This document shows positions 1-5,633 of a stretch of DNA of 7,521 nucleotides, piece after piece. The notes beneath the pieces are model-generated. The model saw nothing but the letters and a program-made list of their open reading frames with translations, made no database searches and was not told the DNA's origin. The stretch comes from Verrucomicrobiota bacterium (lineage in GTDB: Bacteria; Verrucomicrobiota; Verrucomicrobiia; Limisphaerales; UBA1096). A program made the translations under genes and the position numbers. The DNA lies in assembly GCA_015658765.1 (NCBI GenBank), contig DQOE01000233.1:1-7521 (forward strand), read 5' to 3'. Position 1 is the stretch's first letter. Each line of letters begins with the position of its first letter.

Positions 1-816
1 GACAACTACCGGCGCGTCGTCGAGTTGCTGCGCGCGGGCGCCGTCGGCTCGGTGAAGGAGGTTCACGTCTGGGTCGGCGCAAACATGGGCGGCGGCTCTC
101 GCGGGAATACGAAGCACAAAGTTCCCGCCAACCTCGATTACGATCTCTGGCTGGGGCCGACCCGTTATCACGTTCCGTATCACCCGACGCATCATCCGTT
201 CAAGTGGCGGCAGTGGTGGGACTTCGCCGGGGGCACGCTCGCCGACATGGGTTGCCACCACATCGACCTGAGCCACTGGGCGCTTGGCCTGCGGCACCCC
301 AGCCGGATCGAGGTCGTCAAGGGGCCCAAGCCGGACGCCGAGGCCACGCCGTACTCGTTGGTGGTTGATTTCCATTACAAAGCCGACGGCAAACAACCCG
401 CCACCAAGCTACGCTGGTATCACGGCGAACACCGTCCGCCTCACTTCGCCGAGGGACTCCTGCCCAAGTGGGGCAACGGCAGCCTGTTCGTCGGCAGCAA
501 CGGCATGTTGCTCGCCGGCTACGACAAGCACGTGCTGCTGCCGGAAAAGGATTTCACGGATTACGAGCGGCCCGAGCCGAGCATCCCCCGCTCGCTTGGC
601 CATCACCGGGAATGGATTCACGCCATCAAGACCGGCGGCGCCACGACCTGCAACTTCGACTATGCCGGGCCGCTGGCCGAGGTGGTGCTGCTTGGCAACA
701 TCGCCCACCGCACCGGCGCTGCCCTCGAGTGGAATCACGGGAAAATGAAACTCACCGGCCACCCGGAAGCCGCCGAACTCATGCAGCACATTTACCGCGC
801 CGGCTGGCAGCTTTGA
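1..816 (+). CDS. Gfo/Idh/MocA family oxidoreductase, C-terminal part (5' end outside window)
   Basis: The reading frame is open from base 1, so the gene starts upstream; a TTG at 25 is only an internal codon. The visible 271 residues are the substrate-binding and oligomerisation half of a Gfo/Idh/MocA-type NAD(P)-dependent dehydrogenase; the Rossmann half is missing. Landmarks are the GGTLADMGCHHIDL segment at visible residues 77-90, which in this family carries substrate-site Asp/His residues, the PEPSIPRSLGHHREW stretch near 191-205, and a C-terminus ending RAGWQL. This closely matches the large Verrucomicrobia/Planctomycetes subfamily, whose members act on sugars, inositols or their derivatives. 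The actual substrate cannot be told. Whether it has a Tat signal like the two other oxidoreductases here cannot be seen. It is followed after 64 bp by frr on the same strand, so read-through is possible. Family assignment is firm; function beyond oxidoreductase is not. Confidence 0.93.
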   Translation, partial: DNYRRVVELLRAGAVGSVKEVHVWVGANMGGGSRGNTKHKVPANLDYDLWLGPTRYHVPYHPTHHPFKWRQWWDFAGGTLADMGCHHIDLSHWALGLRHPSRIEVVKGPKPDAEATPYSLVVDFHYKADGKQPATKLRWYHGEHRPPHFAEGLLPKWGNGSLFVGSNGMLLAGYDKHVLLPEKDFTDYERPEPSIPRSLGHHREWIHAIKTGGATTCNFDYAGPLAEVVLLGNIAHRTGAALEWNHGKMKLTGHPEAAELMQHIYRAGWQL

Positions 817-820
817 CCGG

Positions 821-834
821 CGCTTGGCCAAGCG
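821..834. repeat. 14-bp perfect palindrome CGCTTGGCCAAGCG
   Basis: A perfect palindrome four bases after the stop of the upstream oxidoreductase, built around the TTGGCCAA octamer that recurs through the window. With no spacer at its centre it is a poor hairpin, and no T-run follows, so it is not an obvious terminator. A second partly symmetric segment (TGGCC at 845-849 and GGCCA at 855-859) follows immediately before frr. Confidence 0.75.
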
Positions 835-880
835 CATGAAAAACTGGCCAAGCCGGCCAACTGCATGTTAGATTTCCGCC

Positions 881-1441
881 ATGCCAATCGATCAAGTACT
901 CAAGGAAACAGAAGAGAAGATGGCTAAGTCCGAAGCGGCCATGATGCACGAGTTCGAGGGGATCCGCACCGGCAAGGCCAACCCCGCGCTGGTGGAAAAC
1001 CTCATGGTGGACGCCTACGGCTCAAGCATGCGCATGCGCGACATGGCCGGCATCACTGCCCCCGAGCCGCGAATGATCCTGATTCAACCGTGGGACGCCA
1101 GCACGGTGGAAGCCATCGCCAAGGCCATCCAGGGCGCCAACCTTGGCCTCAACCCGGCGGTTGACGGCAAAGTCATCCGCATCGCCCTGCCGGAACTCAG
1201 CCAGGAACGGCGCGAGGAACTCGTCAAGGTGGCCAGGAAGATCACCGAGGACGGCCGGGTCGCCGTGCGTCACGTCCGCCGCGATGCCAAGGAGGGCCTG
1301 AAGAAATCAGCCAAGGAAGCCGGCGTCTCCGAGGACGAAATCAAGGGTGCGGAAAAACAGGTGCAAAAACTCACCGACGACTGCATCAAGAAACTCGACG
1401 ACCACCTCGCCGACAAGGAAAAGGAAATCCTGACGGTGTAA
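881..1441 (+). CDS. frr: Ribosome recycling factor (RRF)
   Basis: A 186-residue protein matching RRF over its full length (the E. coli protein is 185). RRF acts in the cytoplasm with EF-G to split the post-termination ribosome and release mRNA and tRNA. Visible family features are the GIRTGKANPAL segment at 27-37 leading from helix 1 into domain II (about 31-104), the NLGLNP segment at 87-92, the ELSQERREELVK helix at 105-116, and RHVRRDA at 130-136, whose R130 and R133 correspond to the functionally important R129 and R132 of E. coli. The C-terminus has KLTDDCIKKLDDHLADKEKEIL as expected. The ATG at 881 gives the normal N-terminus; no clear Shine-Dalgarno precedes it. frr usually follows pyrH in the rpsB-tsf-pyrH-frr order, but here it follows an oxidoreductase gene. 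It converges on yoeB with a 21-bp gap and no visible terminator. Confidence 0.98.
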   Translation: MPIDQVLKETEEKMAKSEAAMMHEFEGIRTGKANPALVENLMVDAYGSSMRMRDMAGITAPEPRMILIQPWDASTVEAIAKAIQGANLGLNPAVDGKVIRIALPELSQERREELVKVARKITEDGRVAVRHVRRDAKEGLKKSAKEAGVSEDEIKGAEKQVQKLTDDCIKKLDDHLADKEKEILTV

Positions 1442-1462
1442 CGCATCAGCGAGTTCGCGTCA

Positions 1463-1723
1463 TCAGTTTTCGTAATGGTAGCGAAGCTGTGCCACCATCA
1501 GTACATCATCCTTCACGCGGTAGACCATGCGATGCTCCTCGTTGATGCGGCGCGACCAGTACCCCTTCAGCAGATGGCGAAGCGGCTCCGGTTTTCCGAT
1601 TCCGCAAAATGGATCGCGAGTCGTGTCACGGATCAATTGATTAATCCGCTTGGCCAATTTTTTGTCGGTGGCCAGCCAATACTGGTAATCCCCCCAAGCC
1701 TGCTCCGAGAACAGGAGTTTCAT
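1463..1723 (-). CDS. yoeB: YoeB-family mRNA interferase toxin
   Basis: An 86-residue protein collinear with E. coli YoeB (84 residues), a ribosome-dependent endoribonuclease that cleaves mRNA at the ribosomal A site. The N-terminus MKLLFSEQAWGDYQYW and the blocks KPEPLRH, YWSRRINEEHRMVY and RYHY follow the family. The catalytic residues known from E. coli YoeB fall at identical positions: E46, R65 and H83, so the toxin looks active rather than decayed. Its ATG overlaps the antitoxin stop in an ATGA tetranucleotide (1720-1723), the usual arrangement for translational coupling with antitoxin first. It is the distal gene of the pair and ends 21 bp from the convergent frr. A RelE/ParE relative is the only alternative, and the residue pattern favours YoeB clearly. 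Confidence 0.97.
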   Translation of the reverse strand: MKLLFSEQAWGDYQYWLATDKKLAKRINQLIRDTTRDPFCGIGKPEPLRHLLKGYWSRRINEEHRMVYRVKDDVLMVAQLRYHYEN

Positions 1724-1983
1724 TCTTCGTCGATTTCGACGATTTTACGCTCGGCTCCCTCTCCCGCTTCGAGCGACTGAATGGAGGCTTGAAGCCGTTG
1801 GGCATTCGCAGGGACTCGCAGAAGATAGGACGTCTCCTCAAGCGACTCGTAATCCTCGAGCGACATCATGACCACCGCCTGGTCGCGTTTACGGGTGATA
1901 ATCACTGGACTCCGATCCTCACAAACTTCATTGATCGTCGCCGCTAAATTTTCTCGAGCCGCCGTGTAGCTAATCGCTTTCAT
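1720..1983 (-). CDS. yefM: YefM (Phd/YefM) family antitoxin
   Basis: An 87-residue antitoxin closely resembling E. coli YefM. The N-terminal Phd/YefM fold (about 1-55) has MKAISYTAARENLAATINEV, then ITRKRDQAVVMMSLEDYESL, and the toxin-binding tail has EETSYLLRVPANAQRL followed by an acidic end (KIVEIDEE). YefM neutralises YoeB by binding it and, alone and in complex, represses its own promoter. The ATG at 1981-1983 is chosen because MKAISY is the family's usual start. A consensus-like promoter sits so close that the transcript would have almost no leader, and no Shine-Dalgarno is visible. It overlaps yoeB by 4 bp. Resemblance to the proteobacterial protein is strong for this host, which suggests horizontal acquisition (inference). 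Confidence 0.97.
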   Translation of the reverse strand: MKAISYTAARENLAATINEVCEDRSPVIITRKRDQAVVMMSLEDYESLEETSYLLRVPANAQRLQASIQSLEAGEGAERKIVEIDEE

Positions 1984-2008
1984 ATGGACGGAATAATGTC
2001 CATGTACA
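1984..2008. promoter_or_regulatory. Probable YefM/YefM-YoeB operator: TGTACA core plus ATGGAC inverted repeat
   Basis: Two symmetric elements lie side by side. TGTACA at 2003-2008 matches the core motif of the E. coli yefM-yoeB operator palindromes. ATGGAC (1984-1989) and GTCCAT (1998-2003) form a perfect 6-bp inverted repeat with an 8-bp spacer, centred 12 bp from the TGTACA centre, about one helical turn. E. coli also uses two adjacent palindromes. Placement within and just downstream of the predicted promoter fits autorepression. The role of the second element is inferred. Confidence 0.55.
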
Positions 2009-2020
2009 GCATCCTGTCAA
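1993..2020 (-). promoter_or_regulatory. yefM-yoeB promoter: TTGACA, 16-bp spacer, CATTAT
   Basis: On the minus strand a perfect sigma70 -35 hexamer TTGACA (plus-strand 2015-2020) is followed by 16 bp and CATTAT (1993-1998, 4 of 6 matches to TATAAT). Transcription would start near 1986, only a few bases before the yefM ATG, implying a leaderless or nearly leaderless mRNA. The spacer contains TGTACA, the core of YefM operators, so repressor binding would block the polymerase. The start site is inferred from spacing only. Confidence 0.6.
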
Positions 2021-2032
2021 GTTTTGATTTTT

Positions 2033-2155
2033 GGACAAGGATTTCACGGATTTGCACATCTTTAATTGAGGAAATCCTAAATTCTAAAATCGAAATCCTA
2101 ATCAAATTCCAATCTGGAAAACAACAATCCGTGTGAATCCGTGAAATCCGTGTCC
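2033..2155. repeat. AT-rich intergenic element with 20-bp inverted repeats and a tandem AATCCGTG repeat
   Basis: The arms at 2033-2052 and 2136-2155 are inverted copies matching at 19 of 20 positions (arm core GGATTTCACGGATT), separated by 83 bp of notably AT-rich DNA. The right arm belongs to a short tandem array, three AATCCGTG units at 2126-2153. This fills most of the 195-bp gap between the cytochrome/WD40 gene and the antitoxin. No coding frame in it is credible. It may be a dispersed intergenic repeat or a remnant of a small mobile unit; as RNA it could also form a long stem ending the cytochrome transcript, though no T-run follows an arm. Confidence 0.6.
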
Positions 2156-2178
2156 CCTTTTCCTCCGCTGCTTACTGC

Positions 2179-5100
2179 TCACTTTCTCGCAGCTACTTTG
2201 GTTGATTCCGGCGGCGAGGTGAATTTTTGGAGGAGTTTTCCGGTGTTGACTTCCCAGACACGGAGGATGCCGTCGAAGCCGCCGCCGACTGCCAGCTTGC
2301 CGTCCGGTGTCACGTCGCTGGTGTGCATGAAGGCGCCGGTGTCCGGCAGGCGTCGCACTTCTCCGCCGTCTTCCTTCACGACCTTGACGACATTGTCGCC
2401 AGCTGAAACGAGCGCCTGTGTGCCGATGCCGAGGAAGTGCACGGAGGTGACTTCCTTTTTGAAGCCACCGAACGATTTCTTTTGTTCGCCGTTGAGGAGG
2501 TTCCAGATTTTCACCGCCTTGTCCGCGCCGACGCTGGCCAGCACCCGGCCGTTTCGCTGCCAACTCACGCCAAGCACATGGCCGGTGTGCCCCTCCAGCG
2601 CGCGGAGTTCCCTGCCCTGGTTGGTCTCGAAAATGCGAGCGAAGCGGTCGGTGCCACCGGAGGCCAACCGGCTGCCGTCCGGCGAAAAGGCTAGCGAACA
2701 GACCGTGTCGCTGTGCGCCTCCGGGATTCGCAACACTTCCGAGCCATCCTCCACGTTCCAAATGTAAATCTCACCGCCGCGCGACGGGAAGCCGCCGCCG
2801 GTGGCCAGCCTTTGGCCGTCCGGGCTGAAGTCGAGCGCGATCACGCGATCCTCAATCGGCGAGTCGTCACCGTCGCCGCCGATCGACTGCGCCAATGACC
2901 ACCCCGGCTCCGTGGCCAACACGGCCATCTCCGGCGAGCCTCCGGCCAGGGCCAATCGCCCATCGCTTAACAGCCGAATGAACTGCGCCGGCCTGCCGGC
3001 CGGCGCAACGGGATGCGAACGAGCGCCGTTGGCAGTCGCCCAAGCCTGAACCCGGCCGTCGATGGACAGCGTGTAAATCAGCGATCCGTCGGCGGAGTAT
3101 GTGGCGTCTAGGCAATCCTGCATCCCCGCAGCCGCAATCGACTTGGCCTCGGCGAGTGCGGCTTCACGCTCGGCGGGTAGCTTGCCGGCCTCGGCCTGCT
3201 CGACCCTGGCTTTTTCCAGGTTCGCCTCGGCGGTTTTTACGTTCTTTCCGGTGAAGCCGACTTCCGACTTGGCCAAGTCGATCTCGCGCGTGGCTTTGTC
3301 CATTGCGCCTCCGGCGTCAGCGATTTTTTTATCGAGATTCTTCTTCTCCTCCGGCGTTTTCTTTTTGCGTTCCTCGAGTGCGGCCAAGGCTTTGGTTTTG
3401 CCGTCGTGTTCGGCCTCTGCCGGTTTCACTTTTGCCTCGGCGGCGGCGAGCGACTGGGTCGCGGTTTGCAGTTCAGTTTCCGCCTTGGCCAGTTGCTGCT
3501 TGGTCGGCGCGTACCGATCAAGCGCGGCCTCGAACTCGTCGGCCTTGCGCTTGGCCAAGGCGGCGACGGCCTCGGCCTGCGTCGCCAAGGTTTTATCGTC
3601 CTTGGCTTTCCCTGAGACGGCGCGCGCTTCCGCCGCGAGTTGCGTGGCGTTTTGCGCGGCTGAACCAAGCTCCATCAACTCGGCGGACAGCTTGACCTTG
3701 GCGGCAGCGGCGTGAGCCTTGGCCTCGCTGGCCTTGGCCAATGCGTCCTTTGCTTTTGCGGCAAGCGCCTGCGCCGCCTTCAAGGCAGCGTCGGCCTCGG
3801 CCTTGGCTTTTGTTGCGGTCTCGATTTTTTTTGGCAGCGCGGCGATTTCTTCGGCCAGTTTTTTCAGGCCGGCCTCGGCGTTGGTCTTTTCCTTTGTTTT
3901 GTCGGCCAAGGTTTTTTCGTGCTTGGCCAGGGCATCCGTTGCCTTCTTCGCAGCGTCGTTGTCCTTTTTGAGATCCTTTTCTTTGCTCCCGACGCTGGCC
4001 TTGTGGTAGCCGACCTCGGCCTTCACGAATGCCAACGTCTGCTCAGCCCTTGCCACCGTCTCACCGGCGAGCGGATTGCCGTGTAACTGCGCCGTCGATG
4101 CCCACTTGTCCGTGTCCCAAAGTCTCGCCGTCGGGCCGCCGAGTGTCGCGACCTGTTTGCCATCGGCCCGAACCCGCAAACCGGTGATCGGCGCGCCGTG
4201 GTCAATTTCCTTTTCCACTTTGCCGTCCCCGACGTTGAGGATCACCAATTTGTTGTCGGTGCGGCCGAGCAACACTTTTGCGCCGCCCGGCAATGCCGCC
4301 AGCGCCGTGATGTCGCCACCCGGTTTCCATTCGTTCACGACTTTGCCGGGGTTGATCGCGGCCCAAATCTTGAGCGCGCCGCCGGGATGCGCCGTGGCGA
4401 GTTGCCCGTCGCTCAGCCAGGCGATGGCTTGCGCAGCCATCGGCGACGACTCGCGGGTGATGCGCTCGCCGGTCGCCGTTTCCCAGGTGCGCACCCGGCC
4501 GTCGGCGAACAGCACGGCGACGCGGTTGCCGCTGGGCGACATCGCCAGTTGCCCGGCGGCTTGGCCTGGGACTTGGTCGCGCCAAAGCGGCATCCTGCTT
4601 TGGAGATCAATCGCCTGAACGCCGCCGGCCGAGCCGGCGACAACCGCGCGCGCTTGGCCAGGCGCGACGCCGATCGCCGTGACCATCTCGCCGCCGGGCA
4701 GCAGGTTGAGCAATCCGTTCACCGATGGCGGTTGTCGCCGCCAAAGCTTGGCCACGCGATACCCGCCGGAGGCCAGGGTTTGGCCATCGGGGCTGAACGC
4801 CAGCGACTGCACCACGTCGCGATGCGCCAAGGCGGCGGTGGCGGGATTGCCCTTGGCCAAGCCGGGGTCGGCAAGGCGCGCGGCCAGTCGGCGGGTCGGC
4901 AGGTGGTACACGAAAATCTGGTTGCCGCGTCCGGCGGCGGCGTATTGGCCATCGGGCGAAATCGCCGTGGCATAAATCGGGGCGTGAGCAAAGGGAATGG
5001 GCCGCCATTTAAGCTCCTGCGCCACCTGCGCCACCTCGCCCTTGGCGCCCTCGTCGATCCATGACTTAACGAGGCCAAGCTGGTGCGGGGTGAGTTTTTT

Positions 5101-5451
5101 GGCGCTGACTTTGTTTCGGCGGGGCGGCATGAACGGTTTCTCGATCTGCCGGACGTGGCGCATCAACAGGCTTTCGCCGGCTTTGCCGGGAACGACCACC
5201 GCGCCGCTCTCGCCGCCCTTGGCGATGGTGGCGGGGGTCTCGAGATTGAGATCGCCCTCGGTGTCCCTGGCATTGTGGCAGGCGAGGCAGTTTTTGCGGA
5301 GGATCGGCAGAATCTCGAGGGCAAAATCGACCGGCTTGTCGCGGCTCAACACGGCGACCTCAAGTCCCGCCGGTTGCCCCGAGGCACTGAGCGGCAGTCC
5401 GGCCGAGATCAAACTCCAGGTCAACATCGTGGTCAGTATCCGATATTTCAT
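2179..5451 (-). CDS. Exported c-type cytochrome / WD40 double-propeller protein with central coiled coil
   Basis: A 1090-residue protein. Residues 1-25 form a signal peptide ending near SASG. Residues about 40-140 are a planctomycete-type cytochrome c domain (PSCyt1-like): CLACH at 55-59 binds one haem covalently, a VVVPGKAGESLL stretch lies at 85-96, and M108 in FMPP is the likely distal haem ligand. WD40-like strands recur seven times at about 163, 217, 258, 302, 343, 382 and 423, enough for one seven-bladed propeller. Residues about 463-775 are an Ala/Lys/Glu-rich, nearly proline-free coiled coil. Seven further WD40-like repeats follow at about 783, 824, 872, 918, 960, 1003 and 1044. It should be periplasmic or surface-exposed. 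A role in electron transfer coupled to protein or carbohydrate binding is inference. Such cytochromes often sit beside DUF1549/DUF1553 genes; none is here, and the gene appears to stand alone, divergent from a Tat oxidoreductase. The start gives a good signal peptide but no strong ribosome-binding site. Confidence 0.9.
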   Translation of the reverse strand: MKYRILTTMLTWSLISAGLPLSASGQPAGLEVAVLSRDKPVDFALEILPILRKNCLACHNARDTEGDLNLETPATIAKGGESGAVVVPGKAGESLLMRHVRQIEKPFMPPRRNKVSAKKLTPHQLGLVKSWIDEGAKGEVAQVAQELKWRPIPFAHAPIYATAISPDGQYAAAGRGNQIFVYHLPTRRLAARLADPGLAKGNPATAALAHRDVVQSLAFSPDGQTLASGGYRVAKLWRRQPPSVNGLLNLLPGGEMVTAIGVAPGQARAVVAGSAGGVQAIDLQSRMPLWRDQVPGQAAGQLAMSPSGNRVAVLFADGRVRTWETATGERITRESSPMAAQAIAWLSDGQLATAHPGGALKIWAAINPGKVVNEWKPGGDITALAALPGGAKVLLGRTDNKLVILNVGDGKVEKEIDHGAPITGLRVRADGKQVATLGGPTARLWDTDKWASTAQLHGNPLAGETVARAEQTLAFVKAEVGYHKASVGSKEKDLKKDNDAAKKATDALAKHEKTLADKTKEKTNAEAGLKKLAEEIAALPKKIETATKAKAEADAALKAAQALAAKAKDALAKASEAKAHAAAAKVKLSAELMELGSAAQNATQLAAEARAVSGKAKDDKTLATQAEAVAALAKRKADEFEAALDRYAPTKQQLAKAETELQTATQSLAAAEAKVKPAEAEHDGKTKALAALEERKKKTPEEKKNLDKKIADAGGAMDKATREIDLAKSEVGFTGKNVKTAEANLEKARVEQAEAGKLPAEREAALAEAKSIAAAGMQDCLDATYSADGSLIYTLSIDGRVQAWATANGARSHPVAPAGRPAQFIRLLSDGRLALAGGSPEMAVLATEPGWSLAQSIGGDGDDSPIEDRVIALDFSPDGQRLATGGGFPSRGGEIYIWNVEDGSEVLRIPEAHSDTVCSLAFSPDGSRLASGGTDRFARIFETNQGRELRALEGHTGHVLGVSWQRNGRVLASVGADKAVKIWNLLNGEQKKSFGGFKKEVTSVHFLGIGTQALVSAGDNVVKVVKEDGGEVRRLPDTGAFMHTSDVTPDGKLAVGGGFDGILRVWEVNTGKLLQKFTSPPESTKVAARK
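3265..3280. repeat. 16-bp perfect palindrome within the coiled-coil coding region
   Basis: CGACTTGGCCAAGTCG is the longest exact extension of the TTGGCCAA octamer in the window. It encodes part of the LAKS segment near residues 726-729 of the cytochrome/WD40 protein. Leu-Ala-Lys codons can produce the octamer by chance, but the outer symmetric bases are not required by the protein. Confidence 0.6.
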
Positions 5452-5549
5452 TTCAGGTTACGGAAAGGTCTCTTTTTTTGGGCGTGATTGAAAGCTGTTT
5501 TTGGGCAAGGCCGGTGGATGGCCAGCGGCTCCGTTCATCGGTCAGGACG

Positions 5550-5582
5550 AAAAAAACAGCCCCGGAATTCATCTCGGGCTTT
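5550..5582 (-). terminator. Terminator-like hairpin in the leader of the cytochrome/WD40 gene (possible attenuator)
   Basis: Read on the minus strand, an AGCCC arm (plus 5576-5580) pairs with GGGCT (plus 5558-5562), with one further C-G pair across a bulged base, a loop of about 10 bases, and a run of seven T after one intervening G. This is an intrinsic-terminator shape but a short stem. It lies about 100 bp upstream of the cytochrome gene's start and points into it, so it would cut short transcripts begun further upstream, or stop antisense transcription coming from the oxidoreductase gene. It has no T-run on the plus strand. Confidence 0.4.
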
Positions 5583-5608
5583 GACTTGCCAACAAAAGCA
5601 TCTAGGGT
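5581..5608 (+). promoter_or_regulatory. Weak promoter candidate for the Tat oxidoreductase gene
   Basis: TTGACT (5581-5586, 5 of 6 matches to the -35 consensus) is followed after 16 bp by TAGGGT (5603-5608), which keeps the first T, the A and the final T of the -10 hexamer. Transcription would start near 5615, giving a short leader before the ATG at 5634. The -10 match is poor, so this is only a candidate. Confidence 0.25.
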
Positions 5609-5633
5609 GGCGAAAGACAGTAGTACGAATATC

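Larger units (their letters stand above)
5452..5633. other. Divergent intergenic region between the cytochrome/WD40 gene and the Tat oxidoreductase gene
   Basis: These 182 bp must hold the start signals of both divergent genes. The reading frame of the oxidoreductase stays open leftwards to 5478, but that extension lacks family similarity and would bury the Tat signal, so it is treated as noncoding. It contains one hairpin with a T-run facing the cytochrome gene and one weak promoter candidate for the oxidoreductase, both listed separately. No clear Shine-Dalgarno precedes either start codon. Confidence 0.7.

Noticed and set aside
547..562. AAGGATTTCACGGATT inside the left-edge oxidoreductase gene, an exact 16-base match to 2037-2052 in the intergenic repeat arm
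   Set aside because: It encodes KDFTDYE-type residues at a place where related proteins have similar sequence, leading into the conserved IPRS-GHH block, so an inserted repeat is unlikely; chance plus codon use is enough.
845..859. TGGCC/GGCCA hairpin as a terminator for the left-edge oxidoreductase
   Set aside because: The stem is five pairs and no T-run follows, so an intrinsic terminator is not supported.
2102..2761. 219-codon minus-strand frame overlapping the end of the cytochrome/WD40 gene and the repeat element
   Set aside because: It is an out-of-frame shadow of the second propeller continued through the AT-rich repeat; its product is Arg/Gly-rich with no domain.
3101..3715. 204-codon plus-strand open frame opposite the coiled-coil region
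   Set aside because: It is the antisense of Ala/Lys/Glu codons, giving a Ser/Ala-rich product with no family features; it is explained by lack of stops in GC-rich repetitive coding DNA.
4198..5064. 288-codon plus-strand open frame opposite the first propeller
   Set aside because: It lies entirely antisense to a well-supported signal peptide, cytochrome and WD40 gene and shows no recognisable domain.
5478..5633. 52-codon N-terminal extension of the Tat oxidoreductase
   Set aside because: It would put the twin-arginine motif about 65 residues in, has no family similarity, and covers the hairpin and promoter candidate; the ATG at 5634 gives a normal Tat protein.
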